Made by a program: the position numbers and the translations under genes. 64,000 nucleotides of DNA, taken from contig CP018628.1 in the NCBI GenBank assembly GCA_002271215.1, positions 62,001-126,000 on the forward strand. The letters are read 5' to 3'. This document shows positions 49,490-59,887 of the stretch, piece after piece. How positions within the stretch are numbered: position 1 is the first letter of the stretch; each line of letters opens with the position of its first letter. The notes under the pieces were generated by a model, which worked only from the letters and a program-made list of their open reading frames with translations, was not told the origin of the DNA and made no database searches. The stretch is from Lelliottia jeotgali (lineage in GTDB: Bacteria; Pseudomonadota; Gammaproteobacteria; Enterobacterales; Enterobacteriaceae).

Positions 49490-50686
49490 ATGCGTGGTGA
49501 TTTTTACAAACAGTTAAACAACGACCTCGAGACCGCACGCGCGGAAGGGTTGTTCAAAGAAGAACGTATTATCACATCTGCACAGCAGGCGGACATTACC
49601 GTCGCTGACGGCAGCAAAGTGATCAACTTTTGCGCGAACAACTACTTAGGTCTTGCGAATCACCCTGAGCTAATTGCCGCTGCCAAAAACGGCATGGACA
49701 CCCACGGTTTTGGTATGGCCTCCGTGCGTTTTATCTGCGGCACCCAGGACAGCCACAAACAGCTTGAGAGCAAGCTGGCGGCGTTCCTCGGGATGGAGGA
49801 TGCGATTCTCTACTCTTCCTGCTTCGACGCCAACGGCGGCCTGTTCGAGACTCTGCTGGGCGCGGAAGACGCAATTATCTCTGACGCCCTCAACCATGCC
49901 TCGATAATCGACGGCGTGCGTCTGTGTAAAGCGAAGCGTTTCCGCTACGCCAACAACGACATGCAGGAGCTGGAAGCGCGCCTAAAAGAGGCGCGTGAAG
50001 CCGGTGCTCGCCACGTCTTAATCGCCACCGACGGCGTGTTCTCGATGGACGGCGTGATCGCCAACCTGAAGGGCGTGTGCGATCTGGCAGACAAATACGA
50101 TGCGCTGGTGATGGTCGATGACTCTCACGCAGTCGGTTTTGTCGGTGAGAACGGTCGCGGTTCCCACGAATATTGCGACGTGATGGGCCGTGTGGACATC
50201 ATCACTGGAACGCTTGGCAAAGCGCTCGGTGGCGCATCCGGCGGCTATACCGCGGCGCGCAAGGAAGTGGTCGAATGGCTGCGCCAGCGCTCCCGTCCGT
50301 ATCTGTTCTCTAACTCTCTGGCCCCGGCGATTGTTTCTGCCTCCATCAAAGTGCTGGAGATGGTGGAATCCGGTGCTGAGCTGCGCGATCGCCTGTGGTC
50401 CAACGCCCGTCTGTTCCGCGAACAAATGACTGCTGCAGGCTTTACGCTGGCCGGTGCCGATCACGCGATTATCCCGGTGATGCTGGGCGACGCGGTGGTG
50501 GCGCAAAACTTTGCCCGCGAGCTGCAAAAAGAGGGGATTTATGTCACCGGGTTCTTCTTCCCGGTGGTGCCAAAAGGTCAGGCGCGTATCCGCACCCAGA
50601 TGTCTGCGGCGCACTCACCTGAACAAATCGAGCGTGCGGTGGCAGCCTTTACCCGCATCGGCAAACAACTGGGCGTGATTGCCTGA
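49490..50686 (+). CDS. kbl: Glycine C-acetyltransferase (2-amino-3-ketobutyrate CoA ligase)
   Basis: 398 residues, E. coli length. PLP-dependent alpha-oxoamine synthase: [33 protein letters not shown] (PLP ring Asp/His) and the Schiff-base lysine in [16 protein letters not shown]. It splits 2-amino-3-ketobutyrate with CoA into glycine and acetyl-CoA. It is first gene of the kbl-tdh threonine-degradation operon; tdh starts 9 bp after its stop. Confidence 0.98.
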   Translation: MRGDFYKQLNNDLETARAEGLFKEERIITSAQQADITVADGSKVINFCANNYLGLANHPELIAAAKNGMDTHGFGMASVRFICGTQDSHKQLESKLAAFLGMEDAILYSSCFDANGGLFETLLGAEDAIISDALNHASIIDGVRLCKAKRFRYANNDMQELEARLKEAREAGARHVLIATDGVFSMDGVIANLKGVCDLADKYDALVMVDDSHAVGFVGENGRGSHEYCDVMGRVDIITGTLGKALGGASGGYTAARKEVVEWLRQRSRPYLFSNSLAPAIVSASIKVLEMVESGAELRDRLWSNARLFREQMTAAGFTLAGADHAIIPVMLGDAVVAQNFARELQKEGIYVTGFFFPVVPKGQARIRTQMSAAHSPEQIERAVAAFTRIGKQLGVIA

Positions 50687-50695
50687 GGACGTGTG

Positions 50696-51721
50696 ATGAA
50701 AGCGTTATCCAAACTGAAAGCGGAAGAAGGGATTTGGATGACCGACGTGCCGGAGCCGGAAGTCGGTCATAACGATCTGCTGATCAAAATCCGTAAAACC
50801 GCGATTTGCGGCACGGACGTTCACATCTACAACTGGGATCAGTGGTCGCAAAAAACCATTCCGGTTCCGATGGTTGTGGGACACGAATACGTCGGCGAAG
50901 TGGTCGGCATCGGCCAGGAAGTGAAAGGGTTTAAAATCGGCGATCGCGTGTCCGGTGAAGGGCATATCACCTGCGGTCATTGCCGTAACTGTCGCGGCGG
51001 TCGTACGCACTTGTGTCGCAACACCGTGGGCGTGGGCGTAAACCGTCCGGGCTGTTTCGCCGAATATCTGGTGATCCCGGCGTTCAACGCGTTCAAAATC
51101 CCGGACAATATTTCTGACGATCTGGCCTCGATCTTCGACCCGTTCGGTAACGCGGTTCACACGGCGTTGTCGTTTGACCTGGTTGGCGAAGACGTGCTGG
51201 TATCCGGCGCGGGCCCAATTGGCATCATGGCGGCAGCGGTGGCGAAACACGTCGGTGCGCGTAACGTGGTAATTACCGATGTGAACGAATACCGTTTGTC
51301 TCTGGCGCGCAAAATGGGCGTGACCCGGGCGGTGGATGTCTCGAAAGAGAACCTGAGCGACGTGATGACCGAACTCGGCATGACTGAAGGCTTCGATGTA
51401 GGCCTGGAGATGTCCGGCGCGCCGCCAGCGTTTCGTACCATGCTCGACACCATGAACCACGGTGGCCGCATCGCCATGCTGGGTATTCCGCCGTCAGATA
51501 TGTCCATCGACTGGAACAAGGTCATCTTTAAGGGCTTGTTCATCAAAGGCATTTATGGCCGTGAGATGTTTGAAACCTGGTACAAAATGGCCGCGTTGAT
51601 CCAGTCCGGCCTGGACCTGACGCCGATCATCACTCACCATTTCGGTATTGATGATTTCCAGAAAGGTTTCGACGCCATGCGCTCGGGCCAGTCCGGAAAA
51701 GTGATTCTGAGCTGGGATTAA
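50696..51721 (+). CDS. tdh: L-threonine 3-dehydrogenase
   Basis: 341 residues from ATG 50696; a GTG directly before it is the alternative start. Medium-chain zinc dehydrogenase: catalytic zinc ligands in TAICGTDVH and GHEYVGEV, structural zinc in [18 protein letters not shown] site [15 protein letters not shown]. It oxidises threonine to 2-amino-3-ketobutyrate, the Kbl substrate. A terminator follows directly. Confidence 0.98.
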   Translation: MKALSKLKAEEGIWMTDVPEPEVGHNDLLIKIRKTAICGTDVHIYNWDQWSQKTIPVPMVVGHEYVGEVVGIGQEVKGFKIGDRVSGEGHITCGHCRNCRGGRTHLCRNTVGVGVNRPGCFAEYLVIPAFNAFKIPDNISDDLASIFDPFGNAVHTALSFDLVGEDVLVSGAGPIGIMAAAVAKHVGARNVVITDVNEYRLSLARKMGVTRAVDVSKENLSDVMTELGMTEGFDVGLEMSGAPPAFRTMLDTMNHGGRIAMLGIPPSDMSIDWNKVIFKGLFIKGIYGREMFETWYKMAALIQSGLDLTPIITHHFGIDDFQKGFDAMRSGQSGKVILSWD

Positions 51722-51725
51722 TTTT

Positions 51726-51750
51726 AAAGCGCCTGCGGGCGCTTTTTTTT
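51726..51750 (+). terminator. Rho-independent terminator after tdh
   Basis: AAAGCGCC (51726-51733)/GGCGCTTT (51738-51745) hairpin followed by an unbroken T run, starting four bases after the tdh stop. Confidence 0.93.
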
Positions 51751-51862
51751 CGACCCTTTCACACTTCTCGCATACGCAATCGGATTATTTCGATTTTTAC
51801 TTCGCTTTTTTACCCACACGCTTATAAAGTTTGTTTAAGTTTCGTTTACTTTTACAGCGCCT

Positions 51863-52663
51863 ATGTTCAAGCTTACCGTTTGTTTATTGACCTGTAACTC
51901 AGCGCGTCTGCTGCGTGAAGTCCTGCCACCGCTGCTCACCGTAGCGGATGAATTTGTCGTGGTGGATTCCGGGAGTACGGATGCCACACTGGATATCTGT
52001 CGTGAATACGGGCTTTCCACTCAATATCACCCCTATGCGATGCACGGCGCGCAGATGAATCATGCGATTGATTTAGCCAGCAACGATTGGGTGCTGTGCA
52101 TGGACAGCGATGAGATCCTCGATGGTGAACTGGTCGATTTTATTCTGGCGCTCAAAGCGGGCGACGAACCTGCCGTAAACCAGGCCTGGCGCATCCCGCG
52201 CTACTGGCATGTTTTGGGCGAAGAAGTCCGAACAATTTATCCCGTTTCATCGCCGGATTTTCCGGTGCGTCTGTTTAATCGCGCTCAGGCCCGTTTCAAT
52301 CACCGCCCGGTGGATGACAAAGTGGAAGGCACACTTCAGGCAATCAAAATGCCAGGACGAGTTCGCCACGACACCTTTTATAATCTTCATGAAGTCTTTA
52401 ATAAGCTGAACAGCTACACCTCGCGACTGGTGAAATACCAGAACGTGCGGCCTTCTATTGGTCGTGGCGTGGTTAGCGGTATCGGTGCGTTCTTCAAATG
52501 GTATCTGTTCAGCGGTGCCTGGCGGCAGGGGAAAGTGGGGATCGTGACGGGCCTGTACGCGGCTTCGTATAGCTTCCTGAAGTATTTCAAAGCCTGGTAT
52601 CAACATCAGGATGAAAAAGAGTCCGTGGCGAAAAAGCCAGCGGACTCTCATCTCACAGAATAA
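51863..52663 (+). CDS. GT2 glycosyltransferase (WaaE-like) downstream of tdh
   Basis: 266 residues, single GT-A domain: LTVCLLTCNSARLLREVLPPL, FVVVDSGSTDATLDICREYG, and a DxD-type CMDSDEILDGE. Its C-terminal half is rich in basic and aromatic residues, including KWYLFSGAWRQGKVG, and may contact membrane. It resembles WaaE more than E. coli WaaH (about 344 residues), which occupies this position in K-12. It probably modifies LPS core or another surface glycan; acceptor unknown. The AT-rich leader, without an obvious strong RBS, suggests tuned expression. Its stop converges on yibQ with a 3-bp gap. Confidence 0.8.
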   Translation: MFKLTVCLLTCNSARLLREVLPPLLTVADEFVVVDSGSTDATLDICREYGLSTQYHPYAMHGAQMNHAIDLASNDWVLCMDSDEILDGELVDFILALKAGDEPAVNQAWRIPRYWHVLGEEVRTIYPVSSPDFPVRLFNRAQARFNHRPVDDKVEGTLQAIKMPGRVRHDTFYNLHEVFNKLNSYTSRLVKYQNVRPSIGRGVVSGIGAFFKWYLFSGAWRQGKVGIVTGLYAASYSFLKYFKAWYQHQDEKESVAKKPADSHLTE

Positions 52664-52666
52664 CCC

Positions 52667-53611
52667 TTACGCTTTCTTACCCCAGCCTTGCCACTGGTGC
52701 TGGAAGTAAGTCACCAGCGAACTTTGGCTGACGCTTTCACCAATCACCGTGAAGAATCGGGTGGCGTAGACCGGTTCAGGCGGCTGTTTCGGTTTGCAAA
52801 TCTTCACGCCGCGGAACGGGTTTTTCGGCTCTGTGCGCGGGTTGTTACCTGGTGGCGTGGAGTTATCAGGCCGTGAGGTATCCACCTGCGGTTCGTTGAG
52901 CAGATCGCTCGGGCGCACCAGTGTGATGTCCGAAGGGAGTGTCGGCAGCATTTGCTGCAACACGCGCACCGTCGATGGATGCGGATGCCCAATGGCGATC
53001 GCCGAGCCGGTGCGCTGAGCAAGTTTCACGGCGCGATTAAACTGGAAGCGAATATCGGCTTCATTCTGCGTGTCATCGAGGAACACTTTGCGCTTAATCA
53101 CCTTCACGCCCGTACCCTGGGCGGCGCGCATCGACTGGCTATTACCGATGGTCATGCTGTCGAGAAAATAGAGATTGTAGCGCTCCAGCGCCTGCATCAC
53201 TTTCTGCATCCCGAACAGGCTGGAGGTCATCGCGCTGCCCATATGGTTGTTCAACCCAACCGCAAACGGCACTTTGCCATAGGCGTCACGGATAATGCGC
53301 TCGATCTCGTCGCTACTCATGTCCGGGCGCAGGGTGTCTTTTTCCAGCGGCTGTTTGCTGAGCGGTGCCATCGGCAGGTGGATGAGGACCTCATGCCCGC
53401 TGTTGTGGGCTTTGGTCGCCATTTCACGGGCGTGGGGTGCATTGGGTAAAACGGCAACGGAAATGGCCGACGGCATCGCCAGCACCTGATTTTCGTTGTG
53501 CGGACGGTAGCCAAAATCGTCAATGACGATGGCTAATTTGCCTGCGTAAACCGGTGAAGCCAGCGCCAGTGCACTGACGACGGAGAGAACAATACGACGA
53601 AATTGAAGCAA
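52667..53611 (-). CDS. yibQ: Divergent polysaccharide deacetylase family protein YibQ
   Basis: 314 residues with an N-terminal signal peptide (FRRIVLSVVSALALASPVYA). NodB-like divergent deacetylase fold: LAIVIDDFGYRP, HEVLIHLPMAP, LNNHMGSAMT and AIGHPHPSTV. Catalytic Asp and His residues appear in IDDFGY and NNHMGS. Periplasmic; substrate unknown. It is the third gene of the gpmM-envC-yibQ cluster, 3 bp after envC. Its Pro/Asn-rich segment (SRPDNSTPPGNNPRTEPKNP) near the C-terminus is a low-complexity linker. Confidence 0.92.
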   Translation of the reverse strand: MLQFRRIVLSVVSALALASPVYAGKLAIVIDDFGYRPHNENQVLAMPSAISVAVLPNAPHAREMATKAHNSGHEVLIHLPMAPLSKQPLEKDTLRPDMSSDEIERIIRDAYGKVPFAVGLNNHMGSAMTSSLFGMQKVMQALERYNLYFLDSMTIGNSQSMRAAQGTGVKVIKRKVFLDDTQNEADIRFQFNRAVKLAQRTGSAIAIGHPHPSTVRVLQQMLPTLPSDITLVRPSDLLNEPQVDTSRPDNSTPPGNNPRTEPKNPFRGVKICKPKQPPEPVYATRFFTVIGESVSQSSLVTYFQHQWQGWGKKA

Positions 53612-53614
53612 AAC

Positions 53615-54898
53615 TTATCTTCCCAACCACGGCTGTGGATTGACCGCCTGACCCTGGCGACGAATTTCGAAATAGAGTGACGGGCGGCCCTGACCGCCAC
53701 TACTGCCCACAAGGGCGATAGGTTGTCCTGCGCGGACCTGTGTACCGACGCTGACCAGCGCGCTTTGGTTGTAGCCGTAAAGACTCATGTCGCCTTTCCC
53801 ATGCTCAACCACTACCACCAGTCCGTAACCCTGTAGCCAGTCGGCGAGGATCACGCGGCCATCGGCGATGGCTTTGACTTCGCTGCCTTCCGATGCGCCA
53901 ATGACGATACCTTTCCAACGTAGCTCACCCTGCAGTTGTTCGCCATAGCGATGCAGAATAGAACCGCGAACCGGCCAGAAAGCTTGTCCGCGTGGTGCAC
54001 CCAGTCCGCCGGTACGTGAAATGAGCGAACGCTCGCTTTCCGTCGGTTTGTAGGTTGAGCCTTTGCGAGACGCTTCCTGCTGGCGATCTTTCACGGCCTG
54101 CGCGTCGCGCGCCTCTTTTTCGGCGCGCGCTTTGGCAGCCGCTTCAGCGCGGGCAATGCTGTTGCGCAGTTTGGATTCGTTGGCGCGCATTTCACCCAGC
54201 TGCGTCTGGCCTTCCTGAATCGAAGACTCCAGCCCGGAAAGGGTTTTCTTACGCTCGTTCCGCGCCTGTTCCAGCTTCGCCTGCTGCGCCTGCTGATCGT
54301 AAAGCAGAGTTTGCTGCTGGCTCTGTTTCTCTTCCAGCTCGGCTTTTTGCGAGGTGACCTCTTCGCGCGTCTGTTTAAGCTGCGCGATAGTTTCCTGACG
54401 CGCCTGGTTCAGATAGCCAAAATAAGCCTGCAGGCGCTGACCGCGCTGGCTCTCTTCTCCGCTGAGGATCAGCTGAATGCCGGTGTGTTCGCCCTGGCGA
54501 AACGCGGCGTCGAGCTGTGCCGCAAGATTGCGCTCCTGGGCATCTCGCTGCTTTTCCAGTTTGGCAATCGACGCATTCATCTCGTCGATTTGCTTATTCA
54601 GCACAGAAAGGGTGTTCTGGGTTTCGCGCAGTTTACGCGCAGCGGCGGAGATGGCTTCTTCCTGCTGCTTTAATTGTGCGAGCAGAGAGGAGCGTTGTTG
54701 TTGCTGTTGGCGTACCGCGCGCTCTTTGGCGGCGATATCGGCCTGAATCGATTTGAGCTGATCGCGATCGTCAGCGTGGGCGGATGCGGCGCACAGCAAT
54801 ACGCCAGCGCTGAGTGCGCTGGCGTAAAGCAGAGGCCTGACTGATAACCGTAACGGTTTCACGACCCATGTGATTGAAAAAATCGCCTTTCCCCTCAT
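53615..54898 (-). CDS. envC: Murein hydrolase activator EnvC
   Basis: 427 residues. N-terminal signal peptide, long coiled coil (about residues 50-275, rich in Q/K/E/L) and a C-terminal LytM domain from about 300 (HRYGEQLQGELRWKGIVIGA to YFEIRRQGQAVNPQPWLGR). The LytM zinc ligands are replaced, as expected for a non-catalytic activator. It activates amidases AmiA/AmiB at the septum under FtsEX control. The codon matching the short E. coli start (MTRAVKP) is ATC here, which supports initiation at the ATG eight codons upstream. Confidence 0.95.
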   Translation of the reverse strand: MRGKAIFSITWVVKPLRLSVRPLLYASALSAGVLLCAASAHADDRDQLKSIQADIAAKERAVRQQQQQRSSLLAQLKQQEEAISAAARKLRETQNTLSVLNKQIDEMNASIAKLEKQRDAQERNLAAQLDAAFRQGEHTGIQLILSGEESQRGQRLQAYFGYLNQARQETIAQLKQTREEVTSQKAELEEKQSQQQTLLYDQQAQQAKLEQARNERKKTLSGLESSIQEGQTQLGEMRANESKLRNSIARAEAAAKARAEKEARDAQAVKDRQQEASRKGSTYKPTESERSLISRTGGLGAPRGQAFWPVRGSILHRYGEQLQGELRWKGIVIGASEGSEVKAIADGRVILADWLQGYGLVVVVEHGKGDMSLYGYNQSALVSVGTQVRAGQPIALVGSSGGQGRPSLYFEIRRQGQAVNPQPWLGR

Positions 54899-54907
54899 GG
54901 GGAGGGA

Positions 54908-56452
54908 TTATTCCACGATGAACAGCGGCTTGCCAGTCATCTCTTGCGGGATTTCCATGCCCATCAGCGTCAACATGGTCGGCGCGATGTCGGAAAGCTT
55001 ACCGCCCTCTACTGGTTTCAGAGATTTCTCACCCACGTAGATCAGCGGAACTGGCAGGTTGGTGTGTGCTGTATGAGCCTGACCGGTAGACGGATCGCGC
55101 ATCTGCTCTGCGTTGCCGTGGTCAGCCGTAATCAGCAGCTGGCCGCCGACGGATTCCACCGCTTTGGCGACTTCGTCAACGCAGTTATCCAGAGCTTCAA
55201 TCGCTTTCACTGCGGCTTCCATCACGCCGGTATGACCTACCATGTCGCCGTTCGGGTAGTTACAGATGATGGTGTCGTATTTACCGCTCTTGATCGCCGC
55301 GACCAGTTTCTCGGTCAGCTCAGCGGAGCTCATTTCCGGCTGCAGATCGTAGGTCGCCACTTTCGGGGAGTTGATCAGAATGCGATCTTCGCCTTTGAAC
55401 GGCTCTTCTACACCACCGTTGAAGAAGAAGGTGACGTGCGCATATTTCTCGGTTTCGGAGATACGCAGCTGGGTTTTATCGTTCTTCGCCATCCACTCGC
55501 CGAAGGTGTTGGCGAGCGATGCTGGTGGGTACGCGCAAGGCACTTTGATGTCTGCGGCGTATTCGGTCAGCATGATGAAGTCGAGGTTCACGACTTTCTT
55601 ACGAGCAAAACCGTCGAAATCGTTGTTCACGAAAGCGCGGGTGATTTCACGTGCGCGGTCAGCGCGGAAGTTCATGAAGATCAGCGCATCGCCGTCTTCC
55701 ATTGCCGCATCGGCCTGGCCTTCAGCACGGATAACGGTCGCTTTCACGAATTCGTCGTTTTCATCGCGTGTGTAGGCAGCTTCCAGACCGGCAACAGCGG
55801 TATCAAACTGGAATTCGCCTTTGGCCTGAGTCATCAGGTCGTAAGCTTGCTCAACGCGATCCCAACGGTTGTCGCGGTCCATAGCGAAATAACGGCCAAT
55901 GATGGACGCCACGCGGCCTTTGCCCAGTTCAGCAAATTTATCTTCGAACGTTTGCAGGGACGATTTCGCGCTGCGCGGCGGGGTGTCGCGACCGTCGAGG
56001 AAAGCGTGCAGATAGATTTTTTCTGCGCCGCGCTCGGCTGCCATCTCAACCATTGCCAGGATGTGATCTTCGTGGCTGTGAACGCCACCGGCAGAGAGCA
56101 GACCCATGATGTGAACGGCTTTACCGGCTTTCACCGCTTTATCCACCGCGCCAGTCATCGTTGGGTTGCTGAAGAAAGTCCGTTCTTTAATTTCAACGTC
56201 CAGACGGGTCAGGTCCTGATAAACGATGCGACCCGCGCCCAGGTTGACGTGTCCAACTTCGGAGTTGCCCATCTGACGGTCTGGCAGGCCAACTTCCAGG
56301 CCAGAAGCGTCAATCAGGGTATGCGGGCGTTTGGCCCACAGTGCATCCATGACCGGGGTTTTAGCGTTGAAAATGGCGTTATCCTGGCTGTCTTCGCGAT
56401 AGCCATAACCATCCAGAATCACCAGTACCATAGGTTTTTTAGAGACCGACAT
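54908..56452 (-). CDS. gpmM: 2,3-bisphosphoglycerate-independent phosphoglycerate mutase
   Basis: 514 residues from ATG 56452 (E. coli 514); an in-frame ATG nine codons upstream was rejected. Manganese-dependent alkaline-phosphatase-superfamily enzyme: [12 protein letters not shown] (metal), catalytic serine in [21 protein letters not shown], and the C-terminal [11 protein letters not shown]. It interconverts 3- and 2-phosphoglycerate. It leads the gpmM-envC-yibQ group. A full-length open frame on the opposite strand is a codon-bias shadow. Confidence 0.97.
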   Translation of the reverse strand: MSVSKKPMVLVILDGYGYREDSQDNAIFNAKTPVMDALWAKRPHTLIDASGLEVGLPDRQMGNSEVGHVNLGAGRIVYQDLTRLDVEIKERTFFSNPTMTGAVDKAVKAGKAVHIMGLLSAGGVHSHEDHILAMVEMAAERGAEKIYLHAFLDGRDTPPRSAKSSLQTFEDKFAELGKGRVASIIGRYFAMDRDNRWDRVEQAYDLMTQAKGEFQFDTAVAGLEAAYTRDENDEFVKATVIRAEGQADAAMEDGDALIFMNFRADRAREITRAFVNNDFDGFARKKVVNLDFIMLTEYAADIKVPCAYPPASLANTFGEWMAKNDKTQLRISETEKYAHVTFFFNGGVEEPFKGEDRILINSPKVATYDLQPEMSSAELTEKLVAAIKSGKYDTIICNYPNGDMVGHTGVMEAAVKAIEALDNCVDEVAKAVESVGGQLLITADHGNAEQMRDPSTGQAHTAHTNLPVPLIYVGEKSLKPVEGGKLSDIAPTMLTLMGMEIPQEMTGKPLFIVE

Positions 56453-56700
56453 TGCGACATCCTCATGCTCAAGAGACAAAAAATTTGCCTGATTTTACTA
56501 CAGCTGAATCGATAAAGTAGCCACAGAAGATCAAAGAAAGCGCTGGCACAGACAGCGGCTATCCTCATTTTGACGCTTTTTTTTCGTGGCATGCCGCAGA
56601 AAATGGATTAGCTTATTCTCGCTGGCTGTATTTGCCACAACGCACAGGTATACTCCTGTCCTGGTTTTTTTAATCACTACGTCGGGAGTTGTTACCCCCC

Positions 56701-57132
56701 ATGCAAGAAATTATGCAATTTGTTAGCCGCCACCCAGTACTGAGTATCGCGTGGATTGGTTTACTGGCCGCTGTGCTGTTCACTACGTTTAAAGGTCTTA
56801 CGTCTAAAGTTAAGGTCATTACCCGTGGCGAAGCAACGCGCCTCATCAACAAAGAAGACGCGGTCGTTGTGGATCTGCGCCAACGTGATGATTTCCGTAA
56901 AGGTCACATTGCCGGTTCTATTAACCTGCTACCGACAGAAATCAAAGCTAACAATCTTGGCGAGCTGGAAAAGCATAAAGACAAACCGATTATCGTCGTT
57001 GACGGTACCGGGATGCAGGCTCAGGACCCAGCAAGCGCACTCACCAAAGCCGGCTTTGATAAAGTCTTCGTGCTGAAAGACGGCGTGTCTGGCTGGAGCG
57101 GTGAAAACCTGCCTTTAGTTCGCGGTAAATAA
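56701..57132 (+). CDS. yibN: Rhodanese-like inner-membrane protein YibN
   Basis: 143 residues from ATG 56701; an upstream TTG lies in the leader. One N-terminal membrane helix ([20 protein letters not shown]), then a rhodanese domain ([24 protein letters not shown]). The active-site loop reads [14 protein letters not shown]: the sulfur-carrying Cys, and even the loop Cys of the E. coli protein (GMQCQ), are absent. It is therefore unlikely to be a sulfurtransferase, and YibN has been linked to YidC and membrane-protein insertion. It is first in the yibN-grxC-secB-gpsA operon. Confidence 0.94.
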   Translation: MQEIMQFVSRHPVLSIAWIGLLAAVLFTTFKGLTSKVKVITRGEATRLINKEDAVVVDLRQRDDFRKGHIAGSINLLPTEIKANNLGELEKHKDKPIIVVDGTGMQAQDPASALTKAGFDKVFVLKDGVSGWSGENLPLVRGK

Positions 57133-57145
57133 GAGGAACGACGTG

Positions 57146-57394
57146 ATGGCCAATATTGAAATCTACACCAAAGCGACCTGCCCGTTTTGCCATCGTGCAA
57201 AAGCGCTGCTGAACAGCAAAGGGGTAACTTTCCAGGAACTGCCCATTGATGGTGATGCGGCAAAACGTGAAGAGATGATCAAACGTAGTGGCCGCACGAC
57301 GGTTCCGCAGATTTTTATTGATGCGCAGCACATTGGCGGCTGTGATGACTTGTATGCGCTGGATGCAAGCGGCGGGCTCGATCCCCTGCTGTGA
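57146..57394 (+). CDS. grxC: Glutaredoxin 3
   Basis: 82 residues from ATG 57146; the preceding GTG is the alternative. Thioredoxin fold with dithiol active site CPFC (residues 11-14; E. coli has CPYC), the cis-proline region TTVPQIF and GSH-binding GGCDDLYAL. It reduces disulfides and glutathionylated proteins in the cytosol. It is cotranscribed with yibN (13-bp gap) and secB, as in E. coli. Confidence 0.97.
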   Translation: MANIEIYTKATCPFCHRAKALLNSKGVTFQELPIDGDAAKREEMIKRSGRTTVPQIFIDAQHIGGCDDLYALDASGGLDPLL

Positions 57395-57427
57395 TAGCGT
57401 TTTAGGACAATTAAAAAGGGTATTTCC

Positions 57428-57895
57428 ATGTCAGAACAAAACAACAACGAAATGAGTTTCCAGATCCAGCGCATCTACACCAAAGATGTCTCTTTCGAAG
57501 CGCCAAATGCGCCGCACGTTTTCCAGAAAGATTGGCAGCCAGAGGTTAAACTTGATCTTGATACTGCATCTACCCAACTGGCAGATGACGTGTATGAAGT
57601 TGTGCTGCGTGTGACCGTTACCGCTGCGCTGGGCGAAGAAACTGCATTCCTGTGCGAAGTACAGCAGGGCGGTATCTTCTCCGTTGGCGGTATCGAAGGC
57701 AACCAGCTGGCGCATTGCCTGGGTGCATACTGCCCGAACATCCTGTTCCCGTATGCTCGCGAATGCATCACCAGCCTGGTCTCTCGCGGTACATTCCCGC
57801 AGCTGAACCTTGCGCCAGTGAACTTCGATGCGCTGTTCATGAACTATCTGCAGCAGCAAGCTGGCGAAGGTACTGACCAACATCAGGATGCCTGA
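57428..57895 (+). CDS. secB: Protein-export chaperone SecB
   Basis: 155 residues, E. coli length. It begins [20 protein letters not shown] and contains the [22 protein letters not shown] and [13 protein letters not shown] strands that form the tetramer and the SecA contact. It keeps preproteins unfolded and hands them to SecA. The TGA stop overlaps the gpsA start as TGATG, giving translational coupling. Confidence 0.98.
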   Translation: MSEQNNNEMSFQIQRIYTKDVSFEAPNAPHVFQKDWQPEVKLDLDTASTQLADDVYEVVLRVTVTAALGEETAFLCEVQQGGIFSVGGIEGNQLAHCLGAYCPNILFPYARECITSLVSRGTFPQLNLAPVNFDALFMNYLQQQAGEGTDQHQDA

Positions 57896-58914
57896 TGAGT
57901 ACAGTTAATGCGTCAATGACTGTGATCGGTGCCGGCTCGTACGGCACCGCTCTTGCCATCACTCTGGCGAGAAATGGTCACGAAGTGGTCCTTTGGGGCC
58001 ACGATCCCAAACATATCGCGACGTTGCAACACGACCGCTGCAACGTCGCGTTTCTTCCTGACGTGCCTTTCCCTGATTCGCTGCATCTCGAAAGCGATCT
58101 CTCAGTCGCGCTTGCCGCCAGCCGCAACATTCTGGTTGTGGTGCCGAGCCATGTCTTTGGCCAGGTGCTGCATCAAATTAAAGCGCTGATGCGCCCCGAT
58201 GCGCGCATTGTGTGGGCCACGAAAGGGCTGGAAGCGGAAACCGGACGTCTGTTGCAGGATGTCGCGCGAGAAATCCTCGGGCCGGACATTCCGCTCGCGG
58301 TGATCTCCGGGCCGACGTTCGCCAAAGAGCTGGCCGCAGGCCTGCCGACGGCGATCTCCCTGGCATCCACCGATCAAACTTTCTCCGACGATCTACAGCA
58401 TTTACTGCATTGCGGTAAGAGCTTCCGCGTTTACAGCAACCCTGATTTTATCGGTGTGCAGCTGGGCGGTGCTGTGAAAAACGTTATCGCCATTGGCGCA
58501 GGAATGTCCGACGGTATCGGCTTTGGCGCGAACGCGCGTACGGCGCTGATCACTCGTGGGTTGACCGAGATGTCTCGTTTGGGAACCGCGCTGGGTGCCG
58601 ATCCTGCCACCTTTATGGGGATGGCCGGTTTAGGCGATTTAGTGCTGACTTGCACCGATAACCAGTCGCGTAATCGCCGTTTCGGCATGATGCTTGGACA
58701 GGGCATGGATGTGATCGGCGCGCAGGAAAAAATCGGCCAGGTGGTTGAAGGCTACCGCAATACCAAAGAAGTTCGGGAATTGGCGCACCGTTTTGGTGTC
58801 GAAATGCCAATAACCGAGGAAATTTATCAGGTATTGTATTGCGGAAAAAATGCGCGCGAGGCAGCATTAACGCTGTTAGGTCGCTCACGCAAGGACGAGC
58901 GCAGCAGTAACTAA
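57895..58914 (+). CDS. gpsA: Glycerol-3-phosphate dehydrogenase [NAD(P)+]
   Basis: 339 residues, E. coli length. It has NADP site [24 protein letters not shown], the catalytic-lysine region [17 protein letters not shown] and the substrate motif [20 protein letters not shown]. It reduces dihydroxyacetone phosphate to sn-glycerol-3-phosphate for phospholipid synthesis. It follows secB with a one-base overlap and precedes cysE by 75 bp. Confidence 0.98.
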   Translation: MSTVNASMTVIGAGSYGTALAITLARNGHEVVLWGHDPKHIATLQHDRCNVAFLPDVPFPDSLHLESDLSVALAASRNILVVVPSHVFGQVLHQIKALMRPDARIVWATKGLEAETGRLLQDVAREILGPDIPLAVISGPTFAKELAAGLPTAISLASTDQTFSDDLQHLLHCGKSFRVYSNPDFIGVQLGGAVKNVIAIGAGMSDGIGFGANARTALITRGLTEMSRLGTALGADPATFMGMAGLGDLVLTCTDNQSRNRRFGMMLGQGMDVIGAQEKIGQVVEGYRNTKEVRELAHRFGVEMPITEEIYQVLYCGKNAREAALTLLGRSRKDERSSN

Positions 58915-58989
58915 TCGCAGGGACCCGTTGTCGCCCAACGACACGGCCAGCAGAGACTGGCCGGTCGTCTATTACGTCTGGAGTATGCA

Positions 58990-59811
58990 ATGCCGTGTGA
59001 AGAACTGGATATCGTCTGGAACAATATTAAAGCCGAAGCCCGGGCTTTGGCCGACTGCGAGCCGATGCTTGCCAGTTTCTACCACGCGACGCTACTCAAG
59101 CATGAAAACCTCGGCAGCGCCCTGAGCTATATGCTCGCCAACAAACTGGCTTCCTCCATCATGCCCGCCATTGCCATTCGCGAAGTGGTGGAAGAGGCGT
59201 ATGCCGCTGACCCTGAGATGATCGCCTCCGCCGCCTGTGATATTCAGGCTGTGCGCACGCGTGACCCCGCCGTCGATAAATACTCTACGCCGCTGCTATA
59301 CCTGAAAGGCTTCCACGCCCTGCAGGCTTACCGCATCGGCCACTGGCTGTGGAACGAGGGCCGCCGTGCGCTGGCTATCTTCCTGCAAAATCAAGTTTCC
59401 GTGACCTTCCAGGTCGATATCCATCCGGCGGCGAAAATTGGCCGGGGCATTATGCTCGACCACGCCACGGGCATTGTGGTTGGGGAGACGGCGGTCATTG
59501 AAGATGACGTCTCTATCCTGCAATCCGTGACCCTTGGCGGTACCGGTAAAACCAGCGGCGATCGCCACCCTAAAATCCGTGAAGGGGTGATGATTGGCGC
59601 GGGGGCGAAAATTCTCGGTAATATCGAAGTGGGGCGTGGCGCGAAGATTGGTGCCGGTTCCGTCGTGTTGCAGCCCGTTCCGCCGCATACCACCGCCGCT
59701 GGCGTGCCAGCGCGTATCGTCGGTAAGCCGGAGAGCGATAAGCCGGCGATGGATATGGATCAGCACTTCAACGGTATTCACCACACCTTTGAGTATGGCG
59801 ACGGGATTTAA
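58990..59811 (+). CDS. cysE: Serine O-acetyltransferase
   Basis: 273 residues, E. coli length. The N-terminal helical domain is followed by a left-handed beta-helix of hexapeptide repeats from about residue 140 (VDIHPAAKIGRGIMLDHATG). His/Asp catalytic residues are in LDHATGIVVG, and the C-terminal tail ending EYGDGI inserts into CysK and carries cysteine feedback control. It acetylates serine for cysteine synthesis. Confidence 0.98.
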   Translation: MPCEELDIVWNNIKAEARALADCEPMLASFYHATLLKHENLGSALSYMLANKLASSIMPAIAIREVVEEAYAADPEMIASAACDIQAVRTRDPAVDKYSTPLLYLKGFHALQAYRIGHWLWNEGRRALAIFLQNQVSVTFQVDIHPAAKIGRGIMLDHATGIVVGETAVIEDDVSILQSVTLGGTGKTSGDRHPKIREGVMIGAGAKILGNIEVGRGAKIGAGSVVLQPVPPHTTAAGVPARIVGKPESDKPAMDMDQHFNGIHHTFEYGDGI

Positions 59812-59817
59812 AACACC

Positions 59818-59880
59818 GCCCGGTGGCGCTGCGCTTACCGGGCCTACAAACCCGTAGGTCGGGTAAGCGAAGCGCCACCC
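59818..59880. repeat. REP pair between cysE and trmL
   Basis: GCCCGGTGGCGCTGCGCTTA with CCGGGCCTAC is followed by the inverted GTAGGTCGGGTAAGCGAAGC with GCCACCCGAC, between the 3' ends of convergent genes. Confidence 0.88.
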
Positions 59881-59887
59881 GACACTA

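Noticed and set aside
54944..56515. 523-codon open frame on the + strand opposite gpmM
   Set aside because: It mirrors gpmM exactly, has a translation rich in H/R/V/F without domain signatures, and arises from codon bias of a highly expressed gene.
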